A DNA stretch of 64,000 nt from Diaphorobacter aerolatus (GTDB taxonomy: Bacteria; Pseudomonadota; Gammaproteobacteria; Burkholderiales; Burkholderiaceae_C), in the NCBI RefSeq assembly GCF_014489535.1, contig NZ_CP060783.1, forward strand, positions 4,237,501-4,301,500. Reading direction: 5' to 3'. Each line of letters begins with the position of its first letter. Within the stretch, counting starts at the first letter, position 1. The position numbers and the translations under genes are program-made. A model generated the notes under the pieces. It had not been told where the DNA came from. It was given only the letters and a program-made list of their open reading frames with translations, and did no database searches. Below, piece after piece: positions 37,485 through 48,600 of the stretch.

Positions 37485-40400
37485 GGGGTCTCCTCGTTTT
37501 CAGTGCAATAAGTGACGGTACGAAAAGCTAGCACTGGCGCGGAGGTGGTGTTGGTAGATCGTTGATTTCATTGACTTTCCTGTTCACTTTCAAATCTGCG
37601 ATTCGTGGCGTCAAACCGTGGTCGGTTTCATCCATTGGTGCCAGTTATCGATGCATTTGGCCGCGAAGGCAGGATTTGGTCAGCATAGCGGTCAACCGGG
37701 AAGCGAAACACACCCCGCAAGTTGATGCTCTCCAGCTTGGTGGGCGCAATCTTCCCGATCAGTTCCGGTGGAATGACCTGGCGGCGGTTCGACCAGCGAT
37801 CCAGGACCGCCTGCATCTGTGAGGTATTCCACGCCATCACGATGTTGGCCATCAGGCTCAACGCATCGGCCACAGCCTGCATTTCATCGACACGTTTGGC
37901 CTGCGCCGGGCTGATCCGGCCGGTATAAATGGCGCGCTTGAGGGCGTTAACAGCCTCGCCCCGATTGAGCACCCGGCGCAACTCGTTCCTGAAAGCGTCC
38001 TTGACAAAGTAGTCAGCCAAAAACGCCGTACGCAGCAACCGCCCCAATTGCACGCCAGCCTCATAGATTGGATCGCCCTGGGCGGCAGAACCGAACCGCG
38101 CAAGAGCTGCCACCGCACTGGCATGTCCGCTCATGACCGAGGCTGCCAGGTGCACCAGACTATCCCAATGCTTTTCGATCAAAGCGACGTCGACATTGGC
38201 TTCGCACACCGCAGCGATTTCTGCGGGCACTTTGGTGCCGCGTGGCACAAAGAGGTGGCGCTGTTTGAGTTCCTTCAACCGCGGGCAAAGATCAAAACCA
38301 AGCAAACGGGCATGTGACATGGCAAAGTCGGTGTAGCCATGGGTATCCACAGCAAGCTGGCTGGTCTCCAGCTTTTCTTGGCGGATGACACCTTCAATGG
38401 CCACGCCCGCCTGGCGCTCATTGAGCACAAAGGGCTGCGCATGGAAGATGCCCCACCGGTCTTTTACATGGGAGTAGATTCCAATGGAAGGTGTGTTGCG
38501 CCGAGGATCAAGCCGGGCTTGCCACACCCGTTTGGTGGTCTCCATGCTCATCATGTCAGAAGATGCCAAATCGGACCGCCCCCAGGTGGCGGCAATCGGG
38601 TGTCGCTGCATGAATTCCAGCACAGCCTGGCAGGCCTGGCTCAGACGCCGTTCGTCCCGCGCCCAGCGCATGGCCTGGCGAATGCTGGTGGCAGACAATT
38701 GCGGAATCATGCGCGCGCATTCGACCGCAGTCAGACTGGTGCCGTGGGCCATGATGCCGGCATAGACCATCAGCAGCTCGTCGGTAGAGCGCGGCTCACG
38801 TCCGAGCATGATCCAGCTAAAGCGCACCTGGGCGTCAACGGCCAGAATCACTTCCGGCAATTGAACCTCACCGATGCGGTGATCCAAAGCCGCGCGCAGC
38901 TTGGTCACTTCTGGGTCTTCGTCCTCTGCGGGCAATGGCGACAAATGGAGTTCATCATCCACGCGCAGTACGCCACTGCGGGCTGCAGCGGCCACCGCAT
39001 CGACACCGGCAGTTACTCTGGCCAGCAAAGGCTTCAAGAAAGTGGCAGCCTTGCTGGGTAACGATAGACGGGCATAGTGTTTCTTGGACTCTGCCTGCCA
39101 ACGCTCGTCCGTGAAGAACAAGCGCGCACGACCCCGAAAGCTCAGGCTGTGCTCAATCCAGACCGAGCCATTGCGCACCGCGCGGCGCAGGGCAAACAGG
39201 GTGGCCACCTCCAACGCCTGAAACGCCCGTTCCCGGTCTGGGCTGGAGATCGAAACCTGCCAGATCATTCCCAGACTTGGTGCCACCACTTCAACTGGCA
39301 GCTTTCTGGATCCTTTGAGATATAAAGCTTGCAGCTTGGCAAGGTACTCGATGGCAGGATGCTCGCCGGTGGCCTGCCAGGGCAGCTTTGCAATGGCGAC
39401 GAGCAACGACCGCACGGGGCGAATTCCATCAATCAATCCCTCGCGGACCAGGGAGGCCCTGCTCGGTGGTTTGCGTTTCTGGGTTTCGGTGATCAAGGCT
39501 TCAAGACGGGCACGCAACTCAGCATCTGGCACCGCACCTTGCGCGCTCAAGGCAACAAGTTCGCCGAGCAGCGTTTTGTACATTGCGGCCCAATTGACGG
39601 TAGCGGGGACATCGGCGGCAGCCTGACGCCACAGATCGGCGATCCGGCGCTGCACCATAAGGATCAACTGGTCTGTGGTGGTGAACAGGCAATACCGAAG
39701 AAAGCATGCGACCTCCACGGTGCGCGCTGGCTCTTTGATCTTGGCTCCGGCTGAGGGCGGCCTGGAGACAAGTCGGCGCGCGTAGCGGCGCAAGATGAGA
39801 TCGGGGATGTCTGCCAGGTGCTTATGAACGTCCAGCGTGTAAAGCAGGTCGATGCGCTCCAGTACCTCGCTGATTTGGCGGGTTGAGTGTTTCGCCGGTG
39901 CAGCCCATAGCCAACTCTGCTGGGTTTGTCCATCTGGGCGCAGCTCTGAAACTGAGGCTCGCCAGCGATCAAGTGTTGCTGGATCAACGCTGGCGGCGAT
40001 GGCGGTGCCTGTTTCAACTTCAAGCTGGGCAAGTGCCGCCGCAATCAGTGTCCGAATTGCCCGCTCGTGCACGATCACCAGCTTGTTCTTGTACAGCCAT
40101 TGACGCGCCCGCACGAGTAGCTGATCGCGGTCGGCGCAGCGCGCCACTTCGTCGCGCAGTTCACGTACCAGTGAGCGGCGCTGGTGCTCGCTCATCCACT
40201 GGAATCCAAGGACCGTGCAGGCTACTTGTTGGTGATCGAATAGCGTGCGCCCGCGTTCATACATGGCTCTCAGCGAGGCGACTTCTGGTGCTGCAATGCC
40301 AAGCTCGTTGCCAAGGTGGCGCCACAAGGCTACTGGAATTACCCGAAAGGCACCGAGCAAACGCCCACTCATGCGCAGGAAACCAATATGGAGCGCCAGA

Positions 40401-40688
40401 CCAAGCTTGTGGGAATCACCTCGGCGTGCATTGATTGCGTCGCGCTCGGCACCATCGAAGGTGAAAAATGCCTTCATCTCGAAGTCGCTGATATCGCGGG
40501 GGAGCCCACGCATCCCCAAAAACGTTGTGTGCCAACCCTGCATCGTGAACCTCAAAAGTGGGAGGCCACCATACCCGTTTACAAAGCGAACAGGAAAGTC
40601 AATGAAATCAACGGTCTACCCAGACCACCCCCGCGCCAGTGCTAGCTTTGCGTACCGTCACTTATTGCACTGAAAACGAGGAGACCCC
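37485..40688 (-). mobile_element. IS1071 copy 2, inverted
   Basis: 3204 bp, the full length of IS1071, with both terminal repeats. The flanks are TCCCC on the left and GAAAC on the right, so there is no duplication and the copy marks a recombined boundary between cargo A and cargo B. Confidence 0.93.
37628..40543 (-). CDS. tnpA: IS1071 transposase TnpA, copy 2
   Basis: 971 residues, identical to copy 1 by eye except Ser for Thr in DMMSMETTKR. The protein is complete and could move all three copies in trans. A Tn3-family DDE transposase acting on the 110-bp terminal repeats. Confidence 0.95.
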   Translation of the reverse strand: MQGWHTTFLGMRGLPRDISDFEMKAFFTFDGAERDAINARRGDSHKLGLALHIGFLRMSGRLLGAFRVIPVALWRHLGNELGIAAPEVASLRAMYERGRTLFDHQQVACTVLGFQWMSEHQRRSLVRELRDEVARCADRDQLLVRARQWLYKNKLVIVHERAIRTLIAAALAQLEVETGTAIAASVDPATLDRWRASVSELRPDGQTQQSWLWAAPAKHSTRQISEVLERIDLLYTLDVHKHLADIPDLILRRYARRLVSRPPSAGAKIKEPARTVEVACFLRYCLFTTTDQLILMVQRRIADLWRQAAADVPATVNWAAMYKTLLGELVALSAQGAVPDAELRARLEALITETQKRKPPSRASLVREGLIDGIRPVRSLLVAIAKLPWQATGEHPAIEYLAKLQALYLKGSRKLPVEVVAPSLGMIWQVSISSPDRERAFQALEVATLFALRRAVRNGSVWIEHSLSFRGRARLFFTDERWQAESKKHYARLSLPSKAATFLKPLLARVTAGVDAVAAAARSGVLRVDDELHLSPLPAEDEDPEVTKLRAALDHRIGEVQLPEVILAVDAQVRFSWIMLGREPRSTDELLMVYAGIMAHGTSLTAVECARMIPQLSATSIRQAMRWARDERRLSQACQAVLEFMQRHPIAATWGRSDLASSDMMSMETTKRVWQARLDPRRNTPSIGIYSHVKDRWGIFHAQPFVLNERQAGVAIEGVIRQEKLETSQLAVDTHGYTDFAMSHARLLGFDLCPRLKELKQRHLFVPRGTKVPAEIAAVCEANVDVALIEKHWDSLVHLAASVMSGHASAVAALARFGSAAQGDPIYEAGVQLGRLLRTAFLADYFVKDAFRNELRRVLNRGEAVNALKRAIYTGRISPAQAKRVDEMQAVADALSLMANIVMAWNTSQMQAVLDRWSNRRQVIPPELIGKIAPTKLESINLRGVFRFPVDRYADQILPSRPNASITGTNG

Positions 40689-41214
40689 GAAACTGGCGTA
40701 CGGAACGACTGGCTGCTTTGGAACGCAGCGACCGGCACAAATCGCCGCAGGCACGGTGAAGGGTTGTGAGATCTGACGCGTCGATGGAGGTAGTCATCCA
40801 GCGTCACGGTCTCGAAAGCTCGTTGGTTTTTTGGGCTGGGGCAATTGCATACCCGCTCGGCCATTGTGTGGGCGCATAGCCGAAGCCGGGCACCAGCAGT
40901 CTGCCTTGACGCTGCGGCTTTCCTGAGGCGGTCAGGCAGCCGACCCGCCACAGCGAATACGCTGTGGCGCTGCAGGACAGGTCCACCATGTCCCTAACTT
41001 GGAAAGTTGCTGCAGGCAGTCTCGATGGGCTGACTCGTGAAGATGGCTGGGCCGCAGGCACGCTGGATGCCTGACCAGCGCCGGATAAGATGTGGCTCAA
41101 CGGCGCAGGGCTGTTTGGTTAGCCGCGTTTGCGTGACTACGCAAACAACCTGAGCCAGGAGGAAGGTCTCGTGCGGGAGACCCTGCACAAGGAGACGGCA
41201 GAACGAGGAGCCAA
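40689..41214. other. Non-coding stretch with two perfect palindromes upstream of the Mrr/TPR gene
   Basis: No gene could be supported in these 526 bp. They hold a 10-bp perfect inverted repeat CGCCACAGCG/CGCTGTGGCG (40946-40955 with 40960-40969), an 8-bp repeat GTTTGCGT/ACGCAAAC (41127-41134 with 41139-41146) and a 6-bp hairpin GGTCTC/GAGACC (41165-41182). The last two lie 35-90 bp before the ATG at 41215 and could be operators. The left edge is cut by IS1071. Confidence 0.5.
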
Positions 41215-44200
41215 ATGCACTCAGTGCAGTTCGAAATCGTGAAACCAACGGATGACTCGGCTTTCGAGGACATGTGCGCCCGAATTTATGGCGAACTGTT
41301 CGAAGATCCGATGCCAAAAATCAATGGGAGGCGGGGGCAAGCTCAAGGAGGCGTCGACGTTTTCGTGAACTCCCGTGCGGGACGGGTAGGCATTCAGTCC
41401 AAGCGGTATGTCGATGGCGCGATTACCCTCAAGATGGTCGAGAAAGAGCTTGAGCGCGCGGAAAAGAAGAAGGTTCCCATCGTCAAGCTTATCGTCGCGA
41501 CCACTGCGGCTGCTGACGCGTCGCTGTTGCATTCCGTTCAGGACCTTTCTGACGAACGCGTTGCTGCGGGCCAGTTCCCTGTCGAAATCGAATTTTGGGA
41601 TGACATCTGCCGCCACATTCGCGGCAACGGCAAGTTGCAGCGGGACTACGCGCCAAATGCGCCGGGAGCGATGTTCCATGAGCAGAGAGAAAGCAATCTA
41701 GCGCTTCAAACGACGGCGTTGCGTATTGAGTCGAAGCTGGACGGTGCCATCGGACTGCCAGGTGCGAGGGCAGACTCTGTCAACAAGTTCATTTCTGACC
41801 AGCTCGACGGCATCAATGACCTGCTGAAGGCCTGCCGATTTCGAGATAGCCTGGAAGCCGTGGCTCGCTTGGGGTCGGACATGAGCGTGCTGGACCAGCA
41901 TCAGCAGGCTCGGTGGTATCTGCAGCGGGCACTGTGCACTTGGCACCTGGAGGACGGAAAAACAGCAGTCGCAGACTTCCTGAAGGCAGCGGAGCTGTAC
42001 CCTGGCGATGAAAAGATGGCTGCAGCGGGTGTGCGCGGGCTGTTACTCAACGACGATATCGCGGGCGCAGTTGCCGCGGGCGCAACGGCCGTAGCCCGGT
42101 TCCCTATGTCAGCGCATGTTTGGACTGCGTATACGAACGCACGCATGTTCAACGGTGAGGATGTCAAGTTGGCAGATGCGCCGGCGGCTATGCGGTCCAG
42201 CGCCGACGTGCTGCAAGCAGTGGCGTTGGCGCGCAAGATGGTCGGTGACCTTGCTGGCGCCAATCTTGTAATCACGCAAGCACTCGACGTGCCTGATGCC
42301 GGGTTCTTTGTCCGGAGAACCGCACTGGCGATGGCGTTGGAAGTTGCGACGGCGGACCCTATTCAAAGCGCATTCGAACTTCGGCCTGGAGCCAATCTCA
42401 ATGCATTGAAGCTAGCGATTTCTCACCTGACTCCGCGCAAGGAGCGGTTGTGGGACATTCAAAGCATAGAAGCCCGTGCGGACACGCTGGTGCACCTGGC
42501 CTATGCGTACAACCTCACTGGCCAAGCTGAAGAGGCGTTGAAACTCGTCGAGGAGGCTCGGCATGTTGATGCGCTGAGTCCTGAGCTCCAGCGCGTGGCA
42601 TTGGATGCCTACCGACGGTTAGACCGCCTTGATGAGATTCTGGTCAATGGCCGCGCCTGGCTGGACCAGCTTGAAGAAGCAGCGCTGATACTGGTCGCTG
42701 AGGTCGCCTCTGATGCAGGGGACATCGCTCTTGTTGAGGCAGCGACTGCCGCCATTCAGAAGGTCCCATGCTCTGAGCCCAAAGTGCTCGACATCATGCA
42801 GGCGATGCGATGGATTGCGCTGTGGCGGTCAAAAGACGGCCGAGCCCAGGCAACTGCGGAGGTCAAAGCGGTCAACTGGGCCACTATTGACAGCCTTCCA
42901 CTCATCTGCGGTGGCGCACGCATTCTTCACTTGACAGGTGAAGAGGCTGAATGTGATGTCGCGGTATCCCGTGCTAAGGAGCTCGTTCCCGATTCGAGTC
43001 AGGGACAAGCAGCACTTCAACTCGCGGACCTGTACTACGCGGTGCGCAAGCACGTTGAAGCGGCGCGGATCTACGAGAGGTTCGCACCGATTGGGCACCG
43101 AACCGAACTCCATGTTCGGCTCCTGGTTTGCTACGTTCGCAGCGGTGCACGGAAGAAGGCGCGTGAGCTCCTCACATCCTTGCCAGGTGACTGGGCCGCT
43201 GACGAACACATTCGGAGGCTTGCCCTGGAGCTGGGGCAGCAGGCGGCAGATTGGGACTTCCTAGTGCCGCTGGCGGAACGTTTGTGCGAGAGCGCTCCTA
43301 AGAGTTCGGGGGCTGGCTGCTCAGACTCGTCTTGGGCCTCAAGACCAAGAAGATGCTCCGATTCCACCAAGATCTGGAGGCCTTACCTGACGAGCTTGAT
43401 GGCCATCATCGACAAATCGCGCAGCTTGCTTCGCTTGAGCTGAAGTACGACCGGCAGGAGTCGGGCATGTTGCGGCTGTATCGACAGTTCCGCCGAAACA
43501 TGGATGCAATCGAGGCAGCCTCTGGCTACTTCGTTGGCATCGTCGCATGTCGGGCTAACCTTCCCAATATGGATGCGTCCCTGCTGGCAGTCGTACCCGG
43601 TTCGACAGTTCAATTGCAGGACGCGTTCGGAGGGCTCTGACGATATCGTTGGACCCGATGAATTCGGGAGCGTTGCCATCCCGCGATGGGTTCTACCCGC
43701 ATGACAGCGCTGAGATCCATGCGTTGCTGGGGGCGGCTCTCGGCGCTGAAGTTGAACTGCCTGGAGGCTTGGGGACCACGCGTAAGTACATCATCCAGAG
43801 CATCACTTCAGCATATCAACATCTGCTACAGGTTGCACAAGAACGAGTTCAGACGTCGATGTCTTCGAATTCAGCGTTCATTTCTATCCCGGTTCCAACC
43901 GTGGAGGATGGTGTCGACTTCTCGCATGTGCACGCGGTGCTCAAGCGCCAGTCAGCCCACTCAAAGATGGTCATGGACGCCTACCAGAATGGCCCGTTGA
44001 CCTTGGGAATCGTCGCTCAAATGCTTGGAAGGAGCGTAGTTGACGTTGTCACCGGATGGCCCAATTCGGGCCCGAAGCTCTTTGTGTCGCGGGGCACTAC
44101 CGAAGACCGTCAAAGCTCTGCCCAGCTATTGGAGCGGCCCGATGCGGCGTATGTGGTTGACGCTGCAACCATCGCGGAGCTTACGCGCATTGGCTGCCAA

Positions 44201-45264
44201 AGGGCACTTGCGGTTCTTCCAACGGTCTACTGCTCAACCAAGACGTTAGAAGTCCTGGAGGTCTGCCTTGAAAATGCGCAGACTGTTGGTGAGAGTGGGA
44301 GCCTGTTGGATGACGAAGGCCAGATACGCTTTATTGAGTACAGCGCCCGCGACAAGGAACGCCGCGTCGCGTTGTTACGGGAGATGGTCGAAGCCGTTCG
44401 TACACATTGCGAGGTTATTCCCGCGTACGGGCCGGATACCTTGCCTGATGGCTTGGAGAAAGCAGAAGAGGCGCTCGAAGCGGAAGAGTATTCCGCGATG
44501 CTGTTGATCGCTGAACGAGATGCGACGTTGTTGACAGTCGATGGTCGGCTGGCCCAACTGGCTGCTGCCACCCTCCAGCGACCTTGGGTGTGGCCTCAAG
44601 TGCTGCTGATGCATGCGGGCAGCAAAGGTGTGATTGGACCGAGAGACTACAGCCAAGCGGTGCTGCAACAGTTCCTGAGCAATCGCACCTTCGTGTCTTT
44701 GGCTGCGGATGACCTATTGTGGATGGCCTTGCAAGGTGGCTTCACCTTGCGATATGGCATTCAACAGTTCAAGGAATATCTGGCGAGCCCAGACACTGAG
44801 TTCGTTAGTGGCGCTCGCGTTGCGCTTGGGTTCTTGAACCTGGTGGCTTCCCATCATTCGCAGGTAAAAGCGTTTGCCGAGCTTTTGGGTCATCTCGTTG
44901 AAGGTGCATTGCGGCATCCGAGCGCCGATGCAGAGTGGCTACTGGCGAAGATTACGGACCTCGCTGCACAAGTGGTCGTATCAACTGCAGGCCCGGAAAT
45001 GCACTATCCACCGTTGGAGACTCTGCGTGAAGCCCGGGCCAATGCCCTTGGCACTTTCCTGGGTGAGGCCGTCCAGGCAGGCTTGGAACTTACAGCACAG
45101 CCAGACCAACGGCGAGCGGTCAAGCTGGATGCACTCAAGTGCACAGTGGTGCCGCATCTCGTGTTTGACGGTGATGTTCCCGAGCTGGAAGCCGCTGTGA
45201 TTGCGCAGGTTGAGCCCACGCTGCCACCCGAGGCTTCTGGACAAAAGACATCCCTATCCGAAAT
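41215..45264 (+). pseudogene. Mrr-like nuclease / TPR / PIN-like multidomain protein, 3' end cut by IS1071, two frame breaks
   Basis: ATG 41215 follows GAGGAG. The N terminus (residues 16-65) resembles the Mrr-type PD-(D/E)xK nuclease found at the front of NLR-like defence proteins: FEDMCARIYGELFEDP, GQAQGGVDVF with D48, and IQSK with Q61 and K63. A long TPR-like helical region follows (to about residue 740). The last third contains a PIN-like region (AYVVDAATIAEL, then IAERDATLLTVDGRLA). Frames change at G5 43308-43312 and GGG 43632-43634; one base at each gives one continuous frame of about 1350 residues entering IS1071. No P-loop was found. Function unknown; a defence role is inferred. Confidence 0.55.
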
Positions 45265-48255
45265 GGGGTCTCCTCGTTTTCAGTGCAATAAGTGACGGTA
45301 CGCAAAGCTAGCACTGGCGCGGGGGTGGTCTGGGTAGACCGTTGATTTCATTGACTTTCCTGTTCGCTTTGTAAACGGGTATGGTGGCCTCCCACTTTTG
45401 AGGTTCACGATGCAGGGTTGGCACACAACGTTTTTGGGGATGCGTGGGCTCCCCCGCGATATCAGCGACTTCGAGATGAAGGCATTTTTCACCTTCGATG
45501 GTGCCGAGCGCGACGCAATCAATGCACGCCGAGGTGATTCCCACAAGCTTGGTCTGGCGCTCCATATTGGTTTCCTGCGCATGAGTGGGCGTTTGCTCGG
45601 TGCCTTTCGGGTAATTCCAGTACTCGTGCGGGCGCGTCAATGGCTGTACAAGAACAAGCTGGTGATCGTGCACGAGCGGGCAATTCGGACACTGATTGCG
45701 GCGGCACTTGCCCAGCTTGAAGTTGAAACAGGCACCGCCATCGCCGCCAGCGTTGATCCAGCAACACTTGATCGCTGGCGAGCCTCAGTTTCAGAGCTGC
45801 GCCCAGATGGACAAACCCAGCAGAGTTGGCTATGGGCTGCACCGGCGAAACACTCAACCCGCCAAATCAGCGAGGTACTGGAGCGCATCGACCTGCTTTA
45901 CACGCTGGACGTTCATAAGCACCTGGCAGACATCCCCGATCTCATCTTGCGCCGCTACGCGCGCCGACTTGTCTCCAGGCCGCCCTCAGCCGGAGCCAAG
46001 ATCAAAGAGCCAGCGCGCACCGTGGAGGTCGCATGCTTTCTTCGGTATTGCCTGTTCACCACCACAGACCAGTTGATCCTTATGGTGCAGCGCCGGATCG
46101 CCGATCTGTGGCGTCAGGCTGCCGCCGATGTCCCCGCTACCGTCAATTGGGCCGCAATGTACAAAACGCTGCTCGGCGAACTTGTTGCCTTGAGCGCGCA
46201 AGGTGCGGTGCCAGATGCTGAGTTGCGTGCCCGTCTTGAAGCCTTGATCACCGAAACCCAGAAACGCAAACCACCGAGCAGGGCCTCCCTGGTCCGCGAG
46301 GGATTGATTGATGGAATTCGCCCCGTGCGGTCGTTGCTCGTCGCCATTGCAAAGCTGCCCTGGCAGGCCACCGGCGAGCATCCTGCCATCGAGTACCTTG
46401 CCAAGCTGCAAGCTTTATATCTCAAAGGATCCAGAAAGCTGCCAGTTGAAGTGGTGGCACCAAGTCTGGGAATGATCTGGCAGGTTTCGATCTCCAGCCC
46501 AGACCGGGAACGGGCGTTTCAGGCGTTGGAGGTGGCCACCCTGTTTGCCCTGCGCCGCGCGGTGCGCAATGGCTCGGTCTGGATTGAGCACAGCCTGAGC
46601 TTTCGGGGTCGTGCGCGCTTGTTCTTCACGGACGAGCGTTGGCAGGCAGAGTCCAAGAAACACTATGCCCGTCTATCGTTACCCAGCAAGGCTGCCACTT
46701 TCTTGAAGCCTTTGCTGGCCAGAGTAACTGCCGGTGTCGATGCGGTGGCCGCTGCAGCCCGCAGTGGCGTACTGCGCGTGGATGATGAACTCCATTTGTC
46801 GCCATTGCCCGCAGAGGACGAAGACCCAGAAGTGACCAAGCTGCGCGCGGCTTTGGATCACCGCATCGGTGAGGTTCAATTGCCGGAAGTGATTCTGGCC
46901 GTTGACGCCCAGGTGCGCTTTAGCTGGATCATGCTCGGACGTGAGCCGCGCTCTACCGACGAGCTGCTGATGGTCTATGCCGGCATCATGGCCCACGGCA
47001 CCAGTCTGACTGCGGTCGAATGCGCGCGCATGATTCCGCAATTGTCTGCCACCAGCATTCGCCAGGCCATGCGCTGGGCGCGGGACGAACGGCGTCTGAG
47101 CCAGGCCTGCCAGGCTGTGCTGGAATTCATGCAGCGACACCCGATTGCCGCCACCTGGGGGCGGTCCGATTTGGCATCTTCTGACATGATGACCATGGAG
47201 ACCACCAAACGGGTGTGGCAAGCCCGGCTTGATCCTCGGCGCAACACACCTTCCATTGGAATCTACTCCCATGTAAAAGACCGGTGGGGCATCTTCCATG
47301 CGCAGCCCTTTGTGCTCAATGAGCGCCAGGCGGGCGTGGCCATTGAAGGTGTCATCCGCCAAGAAAAGCTGGAGACCAGCCAGCTTGCTGTGGATACCCA
47401 TGGCTACACCGACTTTGCCATGTCACATGCCCGTTTGCTTGGTTTTGATCTTTGCCCGCGGTTGAAGGAACTCAAACAGCGCCACCTCTTTGTGCCACGC
47501 GGCACCAAAGTGCCCGCAGAAATCGCTGCGGTGTGCGAAGCCAATGTCGACGTCGCTTTGATCGAAAAGCATTGGGATAGTCTGGTGCACCTGGCAGCCT
47601 CGGTCATGAGCGGACATGCCAGTGCGGTGGCAGCTCTTGCGCGGTTCGGTTCTGCCGCCCAGGGCGATCCAATCTATGAGGCTGGCGTGCAATTGGGGCG
47701 GTTGCTGCGTACGGCGTTTTTGGCTGACTACTTTGTCAAGGACGCTTTCAGGAACGAGTTGCGCCGGGTGCTCAATCGGGGCGAGGCTGTTAACGCCCTC
47801 AAGCGCGCCATTTATACCGGCCGGATCAGCCCGGCGCAGGCCAAACGTGTCGATGAAATGCAGGCTGTGGCCGATGCGTTGAGCCTGATGGCCAACATCG
47901 TGATGGCGTGGAATACCTCACAGATGCAGGCGGTCCTGGATCGCTGGTCGAACCGCCGCCAGGTCATTCCACCGGAACTGATCGGGAAGATTGCGCCCAC
48001 CAGGCTGGAGAGCATCAACTTGCGGGGTGTGTTTCGCTTCCCGGTTGACCGCTATGCTGACCAAATCCTGCCTTCGCGGCCAAATGCATCGATAACTGGC
48101 ACCAATGGATGAAACCGACCACGGTTTGACGCCACGAATCGCAGATTTGAAAGTGAACAGGAAAGTCAATGAAATCAACGATCTACCAACACCACCTCCG
48201 CGCCAGTGCTAGCTTTTCGTACCGTCACTTATTGCACTGAAAACGAGGAGACCCC
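45265..48255 (+). mobile_element. IS1071 copy 3 with a 213-bp internal deletion
   Basis: 2991 bp with both termini intact. Compared with copy 1, 213 bp corresponding to 17653-17865 are missing, joined at a 2-bp TA microhomology. The left flank is GAAAT and the right flank GTTCC, the right half of the outer target duplication. Confidence 0.92.
45410..48112 (+). CDS. tnpA: IS1071 transposase TnpA, copy 3, in-frame internal deletion
   Basis: 900 residues. Residues 72-142 of the 971-residue protein are lost in frame, removing part of the N-terminal DNA-binding region while the catalytic domain remains. One further change is Arg for Lys in APTRLESINLR. It probably cannot bind the terminal repeats normally, but could be complemented by copies 1 and 2. 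It might also act as an inhibitor (inference). Confidence 0.9.
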   Translation: MQGWHTTFLGMRGLPRDISDFEMKAFFTFDGAERDAINARRGDSHKLGLALHIGFLRMSGRLLGAFRVIPVLVRARQWLYKNKLVIVHERAIRTLIAAALAQLEVETGTAIAASVDPATLDRWRASVSELRPDGQTQQSWLWAAPAKHSTRQISEVLERIDLLYTLDVHKHLADIPDLILRRYARRLVSRPPSAGAKIKEPARTVEVACFLRYCLFTTTDQLILMVQRRIADLWRQAAADVPATVNWAAMYKTLLGELVALSAQGAVPDAELRARLEALITETQKRKPPSRASLVREGLIDGIRPVRSLLVAIAKLPWQATGEHPAIEYLAKLQALYLKGSRKLPVEVVAPSLGMIWQVSISSPDRERAFQALEVATLFALRRAVRNGSVWIEHSLSFRGRARLFFTDERWQAESKKHYARLSLPSKAATFLKPLLARVTAGVDAVAAAARSGVLRVDDELHLSPLPAEDEDPEVTKLRAALDHRIGEVQLPEVILAVDAQVRFSWIMLGREPRSTDELLMVYAGIMAHGTSLTAVECARMIPQLSATSIRQAMRWARDERRLSQACQAVLEFMQRHPIAATWGRSDLASSDMMTMETTKRVWQARLDPRRNTPSIGIYSHVKDRWGIFHAQPFVLNERQAGVAIEGVIRQEKLETSQLAVDTHGYTDFAMSHARLLGFDLCPRLKELKQRHLFVPRGTKVPAEIAAVCEANVDVALIEKHWDSLVHLAASVMSGHASAVAALARFGSAAQGDPIYEAGVQLGRLLRTAFLADYFVKDAFRNELRRVLNRGEAVNALKRAIYTGRISPAQAKRVDEMQAVADALSLMANIVMAWNTSQMQAVLDRWSNRRQVIPPELIGKIAPTRLESINLRGVFRFPVDRYADQILPSRPNASITGTNG

Positions 48256-48260
48256 GTTCC
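48256..48260. repeat. Right target-site duplication GTTCC
   Basis: Identical to 17293-17297; the two copies bracket the whole 31-kb composite element and mark the insertion point in the CD-NTase gene. Confidence 0.9.
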
Positions 48261-48562
48261 TGATCGAGGTAATGGCCCTTGAGTGTCTTTACGGCGGCTG
48301 GGGAGGATCGTTCGATCGCGAGATCCAGTCGTTCTTTGCCACGCTTGCCGATCGAGTTCATGACGAGTGGCCGGATCCCGCCGGACTTGGCCCGGCGATC
48401 AGCAACGATATGGATGCCGCGCGCAAGCAGCGCGCGCAGCAGCTGCTGTTCCAGGCGAGCCAAGACGCAAGCATCGCCATCGACCACGCGCGTCGTGGTC
48501 GCAATATCGAAGCGCTTCGCGCCTGGCGCGCACTGTTTGGCCCCAAGTTCCCACTGTCCTGA
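48261..48562 (+). pseudogene. CBASS CD-NTase, 3' part
   Basis: The last 100 codons of the cyclase gene split at 17297: [17 protein letters not shown] onward to FGPKFPLS and TGA 48562. It contains the helical C-terminal lobe of the enzyme. In place there is no start codon or promoter for it apart from read-through out of IS1071. It is followed after 38 bp by nucC. Confidence 0.87.
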
Positions 48563-48600
48563 TTCCATCGGCTTCCATACACGTCCCATCGAGGTACAGC

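Noticed and set aside
40689-45264. GAAAC/GAAAT flanks of cargo B as a target-site duplication
   Set aside because: The pentamers differ and lie on the inner sides of two different IS1071 copies.
43649-45295. A separate TTG-started gene for the PIN-like third of the Mrr/TPR gene
   Set aside because: The frame upstream of the TTG is continuous with the TPR frame after one added base at 43632-43634, in line with the homopolymer pattern; a separate gene remains possible but less likely.
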